From NCBI RefSeq assembly GCF_009905375.1, contig NC_133650.1, forward strand, positions 65,723,669 to 65,787,668: DNA of 64,000 nucleotides. The letters run 5' to 3'. The notes beneath the pieces were generated by a model. That model had not been told where the DNA came from, ran no database searches, and was given only the letters and a program-made list of their open reading frames with translations. The DNA comes from Apium graveolens. Taxonomy: Eukaryota > Streptophyta > Magnoliopsida > Apiales > Apiaceae. This document shows positions 1-11,600 of the stretch, piece by piece. Numbering within the stretch: position 1 is the stretch's first letter; every line of letters starts with the position of its first letter. A program made the translations under genes and the position numbers.

Positions 1-60
1 TAATATCAAGTAGTAATTGGCCAATGACACAACGGGCTTGTGTCGGTCAAAGCCTTCCAA

Positions 61-445
61 CATGGTAGAAAGTAGTTCTTATTTTTAAATCATTGTCGTT
101 TCGTGCTACATCCGAGGGCTTTGATTTCGAAATAAGAAATACTTGTCTATTATATAAAGATGTGTATATTGAATTAAAATCTAAAGGTCGTTACGTGCTA
201 CAGCCGTGGGCCGTTGGAGATTGATTCAATTGTACGAAATGTTGGGTTAGACTTGACTTAGAATATTGAGTTTGTCGTGCTACAGCCGTGACTCAATTAT
301 TCAAGAGGCTAAAGTTTTATTAGGGAATAACATAAGATGTAATTGACAAGAGTTGTCTGCCTATTGAACATCACATGACGTTTCGTGCTACAGCTGAGGT
401 TGTGTGATGGAATGTAGGATCCCTATTCCCACTAGCATTATGAAC
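61..445 (+). other. Leader of copia A: four stem-loops with a conserved apical loop
   Basis: Four imperfect repeats share the core CGTGCTACAGCCGTG (or a close variant). The 19-nt apical segments are 98-116, 190-208, 272-290 and 380-398. Each is flanked by complementary arms that differ in sequence from copy to copy: 87-97 with 117-127, 178-189 with 209-222, 261-271 with 291-302, and 369-379 with 399-409. The first extends to about 71-143 and the second to about 164-235. Inside each apical segment a 3-bp stem closes a 9-nt loop TGCTACAGC. The stem is TCG/CGA in copy 1, ACG/CGT in copy 2 and TCG/TGA with a wobble in copy 4; copy 3 keeps two of three pairs. A GTT/G asymmetric internal loop is kept in copies 1, 2 and 4. 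All pairing was done by eye. Confidence 0.7.
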
Positions 446-597
446 GCTTAATTTTCACTTAGGGGTTGTATAAATTAGATAAACTAGTAGGAGCCACTTA
501 TGAATAAAGACCCGATTCATATAGTGTTTTGAAATGAAATTGAATATTTGCTAAGTGTTGTTATGTGTTCATCATTTACAGATTTACTATATTCGTT

Positions 598-1413
598 ATG
601 TCTTCTGCACTATCACTCCGGAGTATACTAGATGCTCACAAGTTGACTGGTCCTAATTTTGCTGACTGGCTTCGAAACTTGAGAATTATTCTCACGGTTG
701 AGAAACTGGAATATGTGCTTGACTCGCCTAAGCCTACTGAACCTGCTAGCGATGCACATAATGATGAACATGTTGTGTATCGTAAGTGGATAGATGATGC
801 AAATATTGCTCAATGCATCATGCTAGCTTCCATGAACATTGAGCTACAGAAGCAACATGAGCATATGGATGCTCACACTATCCTTATGCATCTACAAGAG
901 TTGTATGATGTGGCAGGGAGGACAGCTCGATATGAGATATCGAAGGAGCTGTTCGGTTGTAGGATGTCTGAGGGATCATCTGTGAATGACCAAGTACTTA
1001 AGATGATCAATTTGATTGAACGTCTTGGACAACTTGGTTTTGCCATGGATGGGGAGCTGAGCCAAGACTTGGTCTTGCAATCACTTCCGAGTTCGTTCTC
1101 GCAGTTTGTTGTGAACTTTCACATGAATAAGCTGGATGTCAGCCTGCCTGAACTCCACAACATGTTGAAGACTGCGGAATCGAATTTTCCCCCTAAGAAG
1201 AGTTCTGTTCTTCTAATTGGTGAAGGTTCAATTCCTAAGAAAAGGAAGAAGAACCCTTCCAAGAAGAAGAAAGTAGGTGAGAAAAAGCCGGTTCCACCAA
1301 AAACTGAAGACCCCAAGAGCAAAGCTGTTTGCTTTTACTGTAACAAAGTGGGGCACTGGAAGAGGAACTACAAGGTTTACCTTGCAGAATTGAAGAAGAA
1401 GAAGGGTAGTTAG
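598..1413 (+). pseudogene. copia A gag (UBN2-type capsid plus defective zinc knuckle)
   Basis: This is the retroelement capsid/nucleocapsid region. I chose ATG 598 because the conserved N-terminus (MSSALSLRSILDAHKLTG) begins there; an upstream in-frame ATG at 565 adds only 11 residues. The N-terminal DUF4219/UBN2-like part includes the usual copia feature of a W-x-R-x-L segment after LTGPNFADW. A lysine-rich linker and a zinc knuckle follow. The knuckle reads C-x2-C-x4-H-x4-Y, so the last zinc ligand, normally Cys, is Tyr. The frame is open for the whole length but ends in a TAG that separates it from the protease, which in intact copia elements is in the same polyprotein. Confidence 0.8.
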
Positions 1414-1434
1414 ACTACCGCTTCTGATTCAGGT

Positions 1435-3663
1435 ATGTTCATGATCGAAGTTAATATGTCACTAAGTCAAATATCTACTTGGGTATTAGATACTGCATGT
1501 GGTTCTCATATTTGCAATTCGTTGCAAGGACTAAGGAGAAGTGGGACTCTTGAAGAAGAGGAGGTGATTCTACGGATGGGAAATGGAGCAAGAGTTGTTG
1601 CTGAAGCTGTAGGATCATTTCATTTACATATGCCTACGGGCAAGACTATTGTTCTAAATAATTGTTATTTTGTTCCCTCGATTGTAAGGAATATTATTTC
1701 TATTCCATGTTAGACTTGGCTGGATTTTCATTTGTTATTCAGAATAATAAATGTTCAATTCTTAGAGATAACATTCTTTATGGAAGTGGTATTTTAAACA
1801 ATGGTCTGTATGTATGTGACATAGAGCATAATTTACTACAAATTAAACATACTAATAAAAGAAAAAGGGATGATGAAAATCTCACTTTCTTGTGGCACTG
1901 CGGACTTGGTCATATTAGTGAAAATAGACTACGGACATTGCATAAGGAAGGGTTACTTGACCCCTTTGATTTTGAATCATATCCTACATGCGAATCTTGT
2001 CTATTGGGTAAAATGACCAAATCTCCATTTAGTGGACATGGAGAGAGGGCTGCAGATTTGCTAGGATTGGTACACACAGATGTATGTGGACCAATGTCTA
2101 CGCAAGCCATGGGTGGATTTTCATACTTCATTGCTTTCATAGATGATCAATCTAGATTCAGATATGTGTATTTGATGAAACACAAGTCTTAAGCCTTTGA
2201 AAAGTTCAAAGAATATAAGTATAAAGTGGAGAAACAAACCAAACATAGTATTATAACTCTTCGATCAGATCGAGGTGGTGAATACTTGAATGGAGAGTTT
2301 CTAGCTTATCTCAAAGAAAATGGTATAGTCTCCCAGTGGACTCCTCCATATACTCCACAGTTGAATGGGGTATCTGAAAAGAGAAATTGAACTTTGTTAG
2401 ACATGGTTCGATCCATGATGAGCTATGCGAATCTTCCAGTATTCCTGTGGGGTTATGCATTGGAAACCTCAGCATGTTTACTAAATAAGGTGCCTTCCAA
2501 ATCTGTTCCTCAAACTCCATATGAGATATGGAAGGAAAGGAAACTGAGTCTTAAACACGTTAAGATTTGGGGATGTCCAGCTTATGTCAAGAAAGTTGAC
2601 CCAGATAAGCTGGAATCTCAATCTGTAAAATGTAATTTTGTGGGATATCGTAAAGAGACTTTAGGGTATTACTTTTACACCGATCATCGGGTGTTTGTCT
2701 CCAGACATGCTACCTTCTTGGAAAAGCAGTTTATCCTTGAAGGAAACAGTGGGAGCAAAATTGAACTTGATAAAGTTCAAGAAGCACAAACTACTACGGA
2801 TCAAGTGGAAACACCTGTTCAGACTGAACAACCTTCTGTGGAACAGCCCATTCGTAGGTCAGGGAGAGTGTCTCGCCAACCTGAGATGTATTATGGCCTT
2901 TTCATTGAGAATGACAATGAGTTGCCAATCATTGATGATGACGACCCTGTGACCTATAATAAGGCTATGAGTAGTGTTAACTCAGAGAAATGGCATAGTG
3001 CCATGAAATCCAAAATGGAATCTATGTATACCAACCAAGTATGGACTCTGGTTGAGGCGCCTGAAGGTGTTAAGCCTATTGGGTGCAAGTGGGTATACAA
3101 AAGAAAGATTGGAGCAGATGAGCAGGTGGAGACCTATAAGGCCAGGCTCCAAAAGGATTCAGACAAAGGCAAGGGATTGACTTTGATGAAACTTTTTTGC
3201 CTGTAGCCCTGTTAAAATCAATTCGGATTTTGCTTGCGATTGCTGCTTACTACGACTATGAGATCTGGCAAATGGACGTGAAAACGACCTTCCTCAATGG
3301 AAACTTGAAGAGGAAGTGTATATGACACAGCCAGAGGGTTTTCTTTCCAAGGGAAATGAACACCTAGTGTGTAAGCTGCTGCGAACCATATATGGTTTAA
3401 AGCAAGCTTCTCGTAGATGGAACATTCGTTTTGATGAGACAATCAAAGAGTTTGGTTTTATCAAAAATATGGATGAACCATGTGTCTACAAAAGGGTTAG
3501 TGGGAGCGCGGTAACATTTCTTGTATTATATTGAAAGAGGAGGCGTCAAGAGAGTTGACACACATAACAACGTAGCAGACCCACTCACAAAGCCACTTTC
3601 TCAAAGTCACTTTGATCGTCATAAAGACAAGATGGGTATTAGATACCAGAGTGATTGGCTTTA
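1435..3663 (+). pseudogene. copia A pol remnant (protease, integrase, deleted RT/RNase H)
   Basis: Broken pieces of one polyprotein. The protease segment (1435-1713) has WVLDTACGSH, where family members normally have D-T/S-G, so the catalytic triplet is altered. A GAG-pre-integrase zinc region (WHCGLGHIS) lies near 1890. The integrase core runs from about 2070 to 2400 and has HTDVCGP, the SDRGGEY motif and a broken glutamate motif region with TGA at 2388. The RT N-terminal half (VWTLVEAPEG, WQMDVKT) spans about 3030-3536. At about 3532 the sequence jumps from the FLVLY residues preceding YVDD directly to the extreme RNase H C-terminus (ADPLTKPLS), so the RT active site and most of RNase H are deleted. 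Additional frameshifts occur near 1690 and 3150. Confidence 0.85.
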
Positions 3664-3667
3664 GTAC

Positions 3668-3678
3668 AAGTGGGAGAT
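3668..3678 (+). other. copia A polypurine tract
   Basis: AAGTGGGAGAT lies just after the last pol remnant and immediately before the TG of the presumed LTR. It is the plus-strand primer sequence typical of plant copia elements; the same motif occurs in elements B and C here. Confidence 0.75.
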
Positions 3679-5411
3679 TGAAAAAGATGTGTCCTAAGTC
3701 CAATCATGTATGATGATTTAGGAATAACTTTTATGTAATCTGTTTTGATTTTATTGATATTAATAAAAGACTTGTTTTGGTTTTATTGCGGGCTTTATCT
3801 ATTTAAGTGTTTAAATAAGATATATCATAGTTTAGAGTAAAGCTTTTTATGGATTATGATGAGATCATAATAATGAGACCTAAAAGATGATAACTCTAAA
3901 CTTAAATATTTTCTGGTCGTAGGATTACTAACTGGTAACTAGTAATCCGCAAAGATCGGTACATACTATGCTTGCTTCATTATGAAGGATGTCTGTTCTC
4001 ATAGACATTTGTGTGGTGACACTATAGCTAGTATGTAGGTGCTTATTATAGAATAAGTTCACTGAACATGACTCACACAGCTGAACAACTGATGGAGTTC
4101 ACTCACGTGTCAGCAGTTGTTCACATAGTGATAGTTGTACAAGTATCCTTAGACTTGAGGTCATCATAGTCATCTTGTGTACACTGAACTATGCTTTGGT
4201 TTAGTTCTTAGTCTCCAGGGATAATTATAAGGGCTCTACTGGGTATAGAAATTTGTACACGAAGATAGTGTATGATCAATAAATGATCTACCCCTTCCAG
4301 TGAAGGAAGAGAATGTTCAATGCTGATCCACTTATGCTAGTTCAGGAATCTCTAGCCAGAGTGAATGAAATTAGAAAGGAGTTTCTAATTTACATTAAAT
4401 AGAACTAAGCATAGTGAATGGGAAAGCAAATGATTAAATAAGATAGGCTTGACACAAGTTCCATGCCTTGTATTTAATTGTGACATTACAGGGTAGAAGG
4501 AATTGATTGTACGGTAACTACTCACTGAATAGGTTCTTGGTATTCTAAGCAGTGAATTTGTATTATCCGGATAATCGCGATATGCTGAGAAATATCCCTC
4601 ACGATGTAGAATAAGTATGATTAATTTATTAATCAATCATATTTAATGAATTAGAGAATTTATATAAATAATGATAAAATAGTTTTATTATTATTTATTT
4701 CTACAACCGGCTTAATATTGAACCTACAGGGTCACACCATAAAAGAGAATGATTTAATGGTGGAGAAATTAATTAATAATGGCTGGTAATTATTTATTTG
4801 TGAAATAAATAATTAATTAGCAGATTTAATAATTGATTAAATGAGATTTAATTAATTATTAATATTATTAATTAAGAATTTAATTTTGGAAATTAAATCA
4901 AGTGAGAGAATTATTTTTCTAAAGTGTTTAGAAAAGGGATTAATGATTAATAGGTGTTTTAATTATTAGTTAATTGCTTAATAAGAATAATCAATTAGAG
5001 GGTTAATAATAATAATATTTTATGGAAAATTTTTAGCTAAAATTTTTGCCTATAAATATACTATTATAAACCCTATTTACCTCAACCCAAATAATTAACC
5101 CTAATTCTAAAGTGGAACAAGAGGGAGACAACTAATTCTCTCAACCTCTTCCTCCTCCATCACATTGTAATCTTGGTGGATACCGGTGGAGTGCTTCACA
5201 CTTGAGGAGCAGCTGCTAGGGATTTCCGTTCATCGTTCTTGGATCGCTATTAAAGACCTCCATCTTTCCATTAACGTAAAGTTTCTTAAGGTAAACATAC
5301 TGAACTACGAATTAAATATTATTTTTCGCATGGATCCCGCAGAGGGTTTCGGTTTTTTTTTTAAGATTTAAATTTACGTTTTCGTTGCGTTTATGTGCTA
5401 AAAACCCTTCA
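3679..5411 (+). repeat. 3' LTR of copia A (right boundary approximate)
   Basis: It begins TGAAAAAG directly after the polypurine tract. A TATA-like box CTATAAATATA near 5050 fits the U3/R boundary. A plausible end is the CCTTCA at about 5406-5411, which mirrors the TGAA start. The 5' LTR is outside the window, so the end cannot be confirmed by comparison. The region also contains AT-rich runs of AATTAATTA-type sequence (4740-5000) and no supported gene. Confidence 0.6.
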
Positions 5412-5429
5412 TAATTGTGTTATAATTGA

Positions 5430-7130
5430 TCTTCTCTCCATTGGCTACCACAATGTTAAAGGGTGAGCATGGATGTGTTTTGAGTTTTAGTTACTTTGCT
5501 AGGTTGAGTGAAATAAAATTATAAATGGAACCACTATCCACTAGTATGTGCGTATGTTTGCCCTGAATAGTGCCTTGCCGTTTAAGAGTGCAAACTCCAT
5601 TTGACTCATTCATAGCTTATAAGGAAACCTTGTCATCACCTTCTGATTCTTTAGTTGTATTGTGCACCTCAGTACTTTCACAGAAAATTGTTGTCTTCTT
5701 CATTTTTTTCCCAGGACACTCTTCCTTATCAAGCATCACAAATAACTTTTTTTTTTGCATTTGTACCTAGGTTCGTATTTACTATCAGAATGATAACATA
5801 GGCCTTTCTGCCTTTTCTCATTGAGTTCATCCAATGTTAACCTTTCGAATCCTTCACTACCAAGAGTTCCAGAACTTTAAGTGGTTTCTGGAGTGTTTGA
5901 TGGAGCAGAGTGGGTCAACACAGATTTTTGATAGTTATTTTTCTAATAGGAGGAACTGGAGGATTTATACCTTATATCCAACACATTCAAGAAATTTTCC
6001 TATTCATTGGCCATATCTCTTGCTTCTTGCAAGGTTTGTGATTTTTGGTTGTAAGGGTATTGGAAAATTTCTTCTTTCAGCCCACCGATGAAGTTATCCA
6101 CGTAGAAGGATTCTCTGTGAAATCCCTCCCCTATCATAACATAGATTCTGAGCTCATCAAATTGATTGATATAATCATCAACCTTCCCATTTTATGTTAA
6201 CTTGTTAAATTGACCAACTATGTTTTCATATCCTACCTTGGAAAATTTGTTGCATACCAGGTTAGAGAATTCTGACTACAAGAAGTTATGCTTTTCTCAT
6301 TCAACATTCTATACCAAATGTCAACTTCTTCATTCATATGAAAGGGCAACACAAAGCACTATGGCCCTCATGTCATTGGTTTAGTTTAACTGAATTTTTT
6401 TTCACACTTGTTTAGCCATCCCATGGGATCCTTTCCTTAAAATCTGGGTAAATCTAGTTTTTGGGTTTTGTAATAGTTTTATTCATTGGAATTCAACCAT
6501 GAACCATTCCGAGTCTGTTGTGTATGTGTGATGGGAGTAAATTGAGAGAATGTGGCTGTCTGTTGAATTTGAGGTATAGGAGTGTGGGGGACAGGTTGGT
6601 GAAATAAGGGTGTTGAGATGGATTTTTGCGTAAAATGGGGATAAAGAGGTTGGGCAAAGGGGTTTAAGGTGGATTGCATATATTGTAACTAAGACAAGAA
6701 AGGGTTAGTGAGTGGGTCTAGTACTGTTGTTGGAGTGGGAATCAGTATATATCTGTTTCTGGTCTAATAGAGGTATGTATATCTTTGGTGTCCATGTCCA
6801 GTGATTGTGGTATTGGGGTTCGGTTTGAATCTCCTTTCCAGTTGATATTTTTCATAGCACTTAGATCTTCAGTATCAAAATGACTACTAATGTTTGCTAA
6901 GTGTGTAGGAGGTTGGGGTTGAACACTTATAGGGGTGTTATTTTCATGGGTCTTGCAGGTTGAAATAGCATCAACTTCAAGGGTTTTTCTTTGTTGAAAC
7001 TTCATCTTCATCATTTCAGTTATTTCATTTATACGTTGATGCATCTCCTGTTTTAAAGCTGCTATATGATTCTTCACTTCCCTCATTTGAGCTTGATTGG
7101 AGATCTGCACCGCCTTAGCCGTACTTATCT
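5430..7130 (-). pseudogene. Degenerate gypsy gag and aspartic protease
   Basis: Minus-strand translation recovers the N-terminal coiled-coil-like stretch (about 7110-6990, with MREVKNHIAALKQEMHQRI) and a proline/glutamine-rich linker (6680-6480). The capsid region at about 6440-6050 contains DPMGWLNKCEK, EEVDIWYRML and DDYINQFDELR-like words in shifting frames. A zinc-knuckle-proximal segment EKRQKGLCYHSD lies near 5800, with an intact-looking CxxC start that has lost later ligands. A protease has an ILVDSGS-like motif near 5530 and VVANGEKI near 5450. These words are characteristic of plant Ty3/gypsy gag-pro. Stops and frameshifts are frequent, so this is a fossil. Confidence 0.65.
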
Positions 7131-7179
7131 TGACTTCCAGGGTGGTGATTGATTTTTCATGTTTTTGTAAGGTGGTGGC

Positions 7180-8077
7180 TAGAGCCGGCCAAACGAGCGG
7201 GCCGAGCGGGTCGGGCCGAATTTTGGACGGGCCGGTTCGTTAACAACTGAAATCGTGAACGGCCCGCGAGGATATACGGTCCGGGCCGAGCCGGGCCGAG
7301 CCGGGCCGGTTACATAGTTGGACTACTCGTGAACGGCACGCGAATAAAACGGTTCAGCGAATAGAGGCGAATAGGCGAATAACAAATTGATTAAACAGAA
7401 TAAAAAAAGAATTTGTATTGGCTGGAAGTAGGCGGTTAACCGCGAATTGCAGTTTGCCCATCTTCTTTCTTTTTCTTATTTAATAAGTTGTTCAACATAA
7501 TAATATTTATTATTTAATTATGTAACTTTTGAAAAATTCTCAGTTTGTCAACATAATAATATTTATAATTAATTATTTTAATATGCTTACAAAAAAATCC
7601 AATAATTAACAAAATATTCGAATAATTACCCGAACAAGAAAATAGAAAGAAAAAATTTAATTAAATCAAACTGTAGCACAAGAAAATTTAAACACTATAA
7701 GAAGATTAAAAAATTCAAAATTTTGCATAAAAACAGAAAAGACATCACTCTTCTTGTTCAAAAACAGATGTAATGTCACAATTATACTACTAAAAACCAT
7801 TAAACATAAACCCCTGTAATGAATAATTCGCGGGCTGGTGGCCGGTTAACCGGGAATTCGCGTGCAAGTCTCTGTCTATTCGTTGGCGAATTAACAGGTT
7901 CGGGCCGGTCCGGTTCCGGGCCGGTTACGGTTTTCAGCTTTCCTATTCGTATTCGGTTCGCTGTATTTACCGGTTCGAGTCGAATAATGATTCGGCACGT
8001 AGCGGGGCAACTTTTACGATTTTCTGGCGAGCCGAGTAGCGAACGGGCCGAGCCAATCGCTCGTTTGGCCGGCTCTA
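7180..8077. mobile_element. Non-autonomous hAT-type transposon, 898 bp, TSD GTGGTGGC
   Basis: Terminal inverted repeats TAGAGCCGGCC at the left and GGCCGGCTCTA at the right extend inward imperfectly (AAACGAGC against GCTCGTTT). The element is flanked on both sides by the identical 8-bp GTGGTGGC (7172-7179 and 8078-8085), and 8 bp is the hAT target-site size. The ends are very GC-rich, with tandem GGGCCGAGCC words; the centre is AT-rich. There is no transposase ORF: the 112-codon open frame at 7819-8157 runs through the right terminal repeat and is not convincing. Confidence 0.88.
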
Positions 8078-8120
8078 GTGGTGGCCTTGTCTTTGTGTGT
8101 CATTTTTGTGGCCAAGAACC

Positions 8121-8137
8121 GATGACTTTGATACCAA
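8121..8137 (-). other. Primer-binding site of the minus-strand gypsy relic
   Basis: The minus strand reads TTGGTATCAAAGTCATC, close to the TGGTATCAGAGC complement of initiator Met-tRNA used by many plant LTR elements. It sits two bases inside an LTR-like terminal CCTTACA. Sequence from 8140 to about 8480 is AT-rich and probably LTR remnant. Confidence 0.55.
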
Positions 8138-8520
8138 TTTGTAAGGTTTTTGCTTAAGATTTGTTTTTGGTTTTTATTTGTTATCCGAAAGTCCTTCCCT
8201 CAATTTTATATTATTATTTTAATAGTATTTAATGTCCATGGAATTTTTTATATTACATAAAATGGTAAATTTTGATTAATATGTTAGTATATTATATGTT
8301 TTCTGAAAGTTTAGAAAAAATTACGAGATTTTGAAGAATTTGAATCAATAAGAATTTAAGACTTTATTCAAAAAAATTCAAACAACTCCACTAAAATTAA
8401 CATAAAATTAAAATATATAACAATCATATAAAATTTATAAATTATTATAAATCCTGTAATATCCGAATCGAATAAACACCTGTCTCAAATACGTGATATG
8501 CAGAAATTTTATACGGTGAA

Positions 8521-8619
8521 CAGGCCCAATACCCATGCCCAACAAAGATGAGTCATAAGCAGTTTGAAACAAAATTACAATTGGAACCTGTTCAGAACTG
8601 AAGAAGAAGAAGAGGAATA
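8521..8619 (+). promoter_or_regulatory. Promoter-proximal region of the DUF971 gene with two site-II-like elements
   Basis: The minus strand carries TGGGCC (from GGCCCA near 8523) and TGGGCA (from TGCCCA near 8537), both matching the TGGGCY site II consensus. In plants TCP factors bind this element, which is enriched upstream of nuclear genes for mitochondrial proteins and ribosomal components. Both lie within 100 bp of the ATG, fitting the predicted mitochondrial product. No clear TATA box is seen. Confidence 0.45.
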
Positions 8620-11600
8620 ATGAGGCAGTTTCAGAGAGCTATACAAAGATACATACACACGCCCTCCAACTGCCCTCGTCTCACCAAGCTATCTCTACAA
8701 CCTCCCAAGTCTGTAAGCTCCTCTCTCTCTCTCTCTCTCTCTCCCTCCTTTTCAAATTTGTTTGCTTTACAACTTCAAGATTTCACCTTTACATTACCTC
8801 TTTCTTTATTCTTGAAATGTGGTTGTCTCTAGCTGATATATGTATTTTCTTATGAATTTATGTGTAGTTATTTTGTGTTTTCTCACATACCCATTTCATT
8901 TATTCATGTTTTGAACCTAGAAATGAGGTTTAGAGGAGAAATTAGTGACATCGATTTGTTTTTCGAGTTCTTTTTATGTGTTAGTTAATACTATGTTTAT
9001 GTTATTATGTAAAGATTGAACTACACTAGTGATTCAGTATCGTTGTAGAAACATTGATTATCTTGTTGATTTGACTCTATTTCTTTCTTCCTTGTGTTCA
9101 CAATGAAATATATTTTCCGAGCTAATGTTCAAAGATGTTGTAGAACTATAGGAAGTATAAGTTTGTTGCATGATTCAGTGAGGGGCAAGGCAACCATATA
9201 CAAAAAAGAGAGGGAGTGGCGAAGTAAAAGACCAGAATTGAGCAAAATTATAGACACTAGTCCATTTGATTAAACTAACATGCTTTATGCACAAGATATG
9301 CTTGGAGTGTCTTGTAGTTCAGATAAGAAAATCAGTTGCACATTTCCAACTTTCATTTAGACCATTATTAAGTTTATTATTGTTAGAAATTCATAGTTAT
9401 CTTCATTATTACCTCACAATGTCCCCTAGTTGCGGAAGTCACTGTTCAAGAACTTTAATCTTTAGGTATAAGTTTTACAACCAGACGACTCATAATTAAA
9501 CGAGGGAGATTCCTTTTGCCTGTTACACATTTGCTCATGGAAGAGAATAAATAACAACAGTCTTCTTTGACAGCAACTTATGTGGAATGATGGCTTGTGG
9601 AGGAATTGATCATTAATATTTATCTTATTCTTCAAGGAGAATTTCCAAGAAACTAAGCATCGTTTGTTGTACATATTGACTACCGGTGTGCACAACAAGT
9701 TTTGAATTATTGTGTTTTTCAGTTCATGTGTAATCTTTACATAGTAATTCTTTTTCCCTGTAAATGAACTGGAGTCTCTGCTACAAATCTAGACTTTTTT
9801 GAATAAATAAGTTACAGAATCCGTCTGAACGCAGTGTTCTAAAAACACTAAGCAGCCGAAGGACCTTTTATCGTCTGAGTGGCCATTTTGTAGTTTTTTA
9901 AGCGCCGCCAAGCGGGTCACAATATACATATACATTCAATTTTTTTAATACTGGTATATGCAGAGTAAAAACATAGAACAATTAAGTAATAACAATCCAA
10001 ATATAAAATGTTTTAAACTAAAAAAATGTTTTTTTTTATTTCTAATCACAGTTATACTTTTATTTATAAGAAATATTTCTATTTCGAAAATTAAAAAAAT
10101 CCGAAGTCTATAAACCTCTTTGACCACTTAATCCGCTCGGTAGGCTGTTTAATCCTAAAAATGCTTAAAGACCTGCTTTGTAGAAAACCGAAGAATTTTA
10201 TGGTCCGGTTGTGCTTAAGTGTCCACTTAATCCACTTTCTAGAACACTGCTCAAAACTCAAAAGTGACTCATCTCAGATCTATGCACATAATCTCCATCA
10301 CATTCTCTCTGCTGGAGCTGTCTTCTTGGAGAGGCAACTTCACTACCAAGAGAGATTGGTGTTCATCTCACAGATCATTACTGTTGGAAGTTACATTTAG
10401 ATTTCAATAACTAGATACTGAAGGTTTTTGGACTTGGTAAGACTAAAACCTAATATATAAATTGTTAAACCAATAAAAGAGGGTGTGATGCAACAGGGGA
10501 GAGGGATGATATGGCAATATCATCTACCTTTTGGAAGTTAGAGACTTCGTTCTTCAACCTACTAATTTAGCCTATCGCTCGAGAAGTCTATTAGCCGGTG
10601 CTTGTTTTACCAGAAAAAATGGTCGTGATGTCCCTTTATGGCCGGCGTAATCAGTATGGAGCCGAAGGCGAGGCTACTAATAGAATAGGGTTGTTCCAAC
10701 TCCTCTACTGTCCAAAACAGGCCGTGCTCGCATAACTCTCATTGAGATATGTAGTAAGTAGTAACTTGCCATTAGTGCCATATCTTCCATAACCAAGTTG
10801 TGTACTGTCCGGTTTGCAACACTCCTTGTTATATATAGCAATTCTGGTCTAGGTTTGCCTCGCATATCGAACAATCAATTTTCAGAAAAAAAAGGAAATC
10901 TCCAGTCGGCCCTTAAGGAAGGTTCTGGATTTACCAGTTGACCTGTTTCGGGTCTGGCTTCTTTTGTTGTCTCCTTTTGGAGAACAACTGGAGGAGCCTC
11001 GGTATACTCGAAAGAAAAAAAATATTTTTAATACGACTTCTACGTATTCCTATGAATTCCGCAGCAGAGTGCTTTTCCCATGCTGCTATCTGCTCAACAG
11101 AAGTATTATTTAACATTCACGGAAGTAAACAACTTAGTTGAGAGCTCCGCGACAGCTTCTCAGTACTGATTCTTATGGACTTAGCACCAACAATGAAGTG
11201 AACAGCCCAACTTTGCCAAATGCACTCATCCAAATCTAGTTCCCGTAGTGTAGAACACTAAGTAAGTTGACTGACTTATTCAGGACGTTAGGTCAGTTCA
11301 CAAAATCATAAATATCTCACCCCAACTTAACATTTGTCCCGGGCTCTACGTTGAAAGCTTCTACAGTAGAACTCATTCATGTTTGGTTCTAAATTTCTTT
11401 TGTTAGATCCCTAGTTTAAAGTTTAAACACCATGGATCTTAGTCTGCAGGATTTGCAGCAGCCTTTTAGCACCTACTAGTGGTTTGGTTCTCTCATCTAG
11501 AATAGTGATTGTTGCAACTGTGATTAAAATGAAAAGAATCAGGATATTCTTTCTATTAGTATGATGATTGTTGCAATTTTGATCAAGATGTTTAGTTTGT

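Larger units (their letters stand above)
1..5411 (+). mobile_element. Decayed Ty1/copia retrotransposon A, 5' end outside window
   Basis: The order leader, gag, protease, integrase, reverse transcriptase, RNase H tail, polypurine tract and 3' LTR is visible and is the Ty1/copia order. The 5' LTR and primer-binding site must lie left of the window. Several stops and a large deletion in the RT/RNase H region show it is dead. It abuts an older minus-strand gypsy relic at about 5411. Lineage within copia was not assigned. Confidence 0.85.
5412..8480 (-). mobile_element. Ty3/gypsy relic, minus strand (PBS, gag, protease), split by a hAT element
   Basis: Reading the minus strand from about 8140 leftward there is an LTR-end-like CCTTACA, a primer-binding site, a gag region and a retroviral-type protease. 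Frames are heavily broken. The relic is older than the hAT insertion at 7180-8077 inside it and probably older than copia A, which abuts it. The outer LTR edge near 8480 is a guess; reverse transcriptase and integrase are not present here. Confidence 0.65.

Noticed and set aside
1..560. The CGTGCTACAGCCGTG repeats as a CRISPR-like array
   Set aside because: The repeats are short, imperfect, have complementary flanks and sit in a plant retrotransposon leader; there are no cas genes.
7819..8157. 112-codon Gly/Ser/Arg-rich frame in the hAT element
   Set aside because: It is a by-product of GC-rich terminal repeats and runs out through the right end of the transposon.
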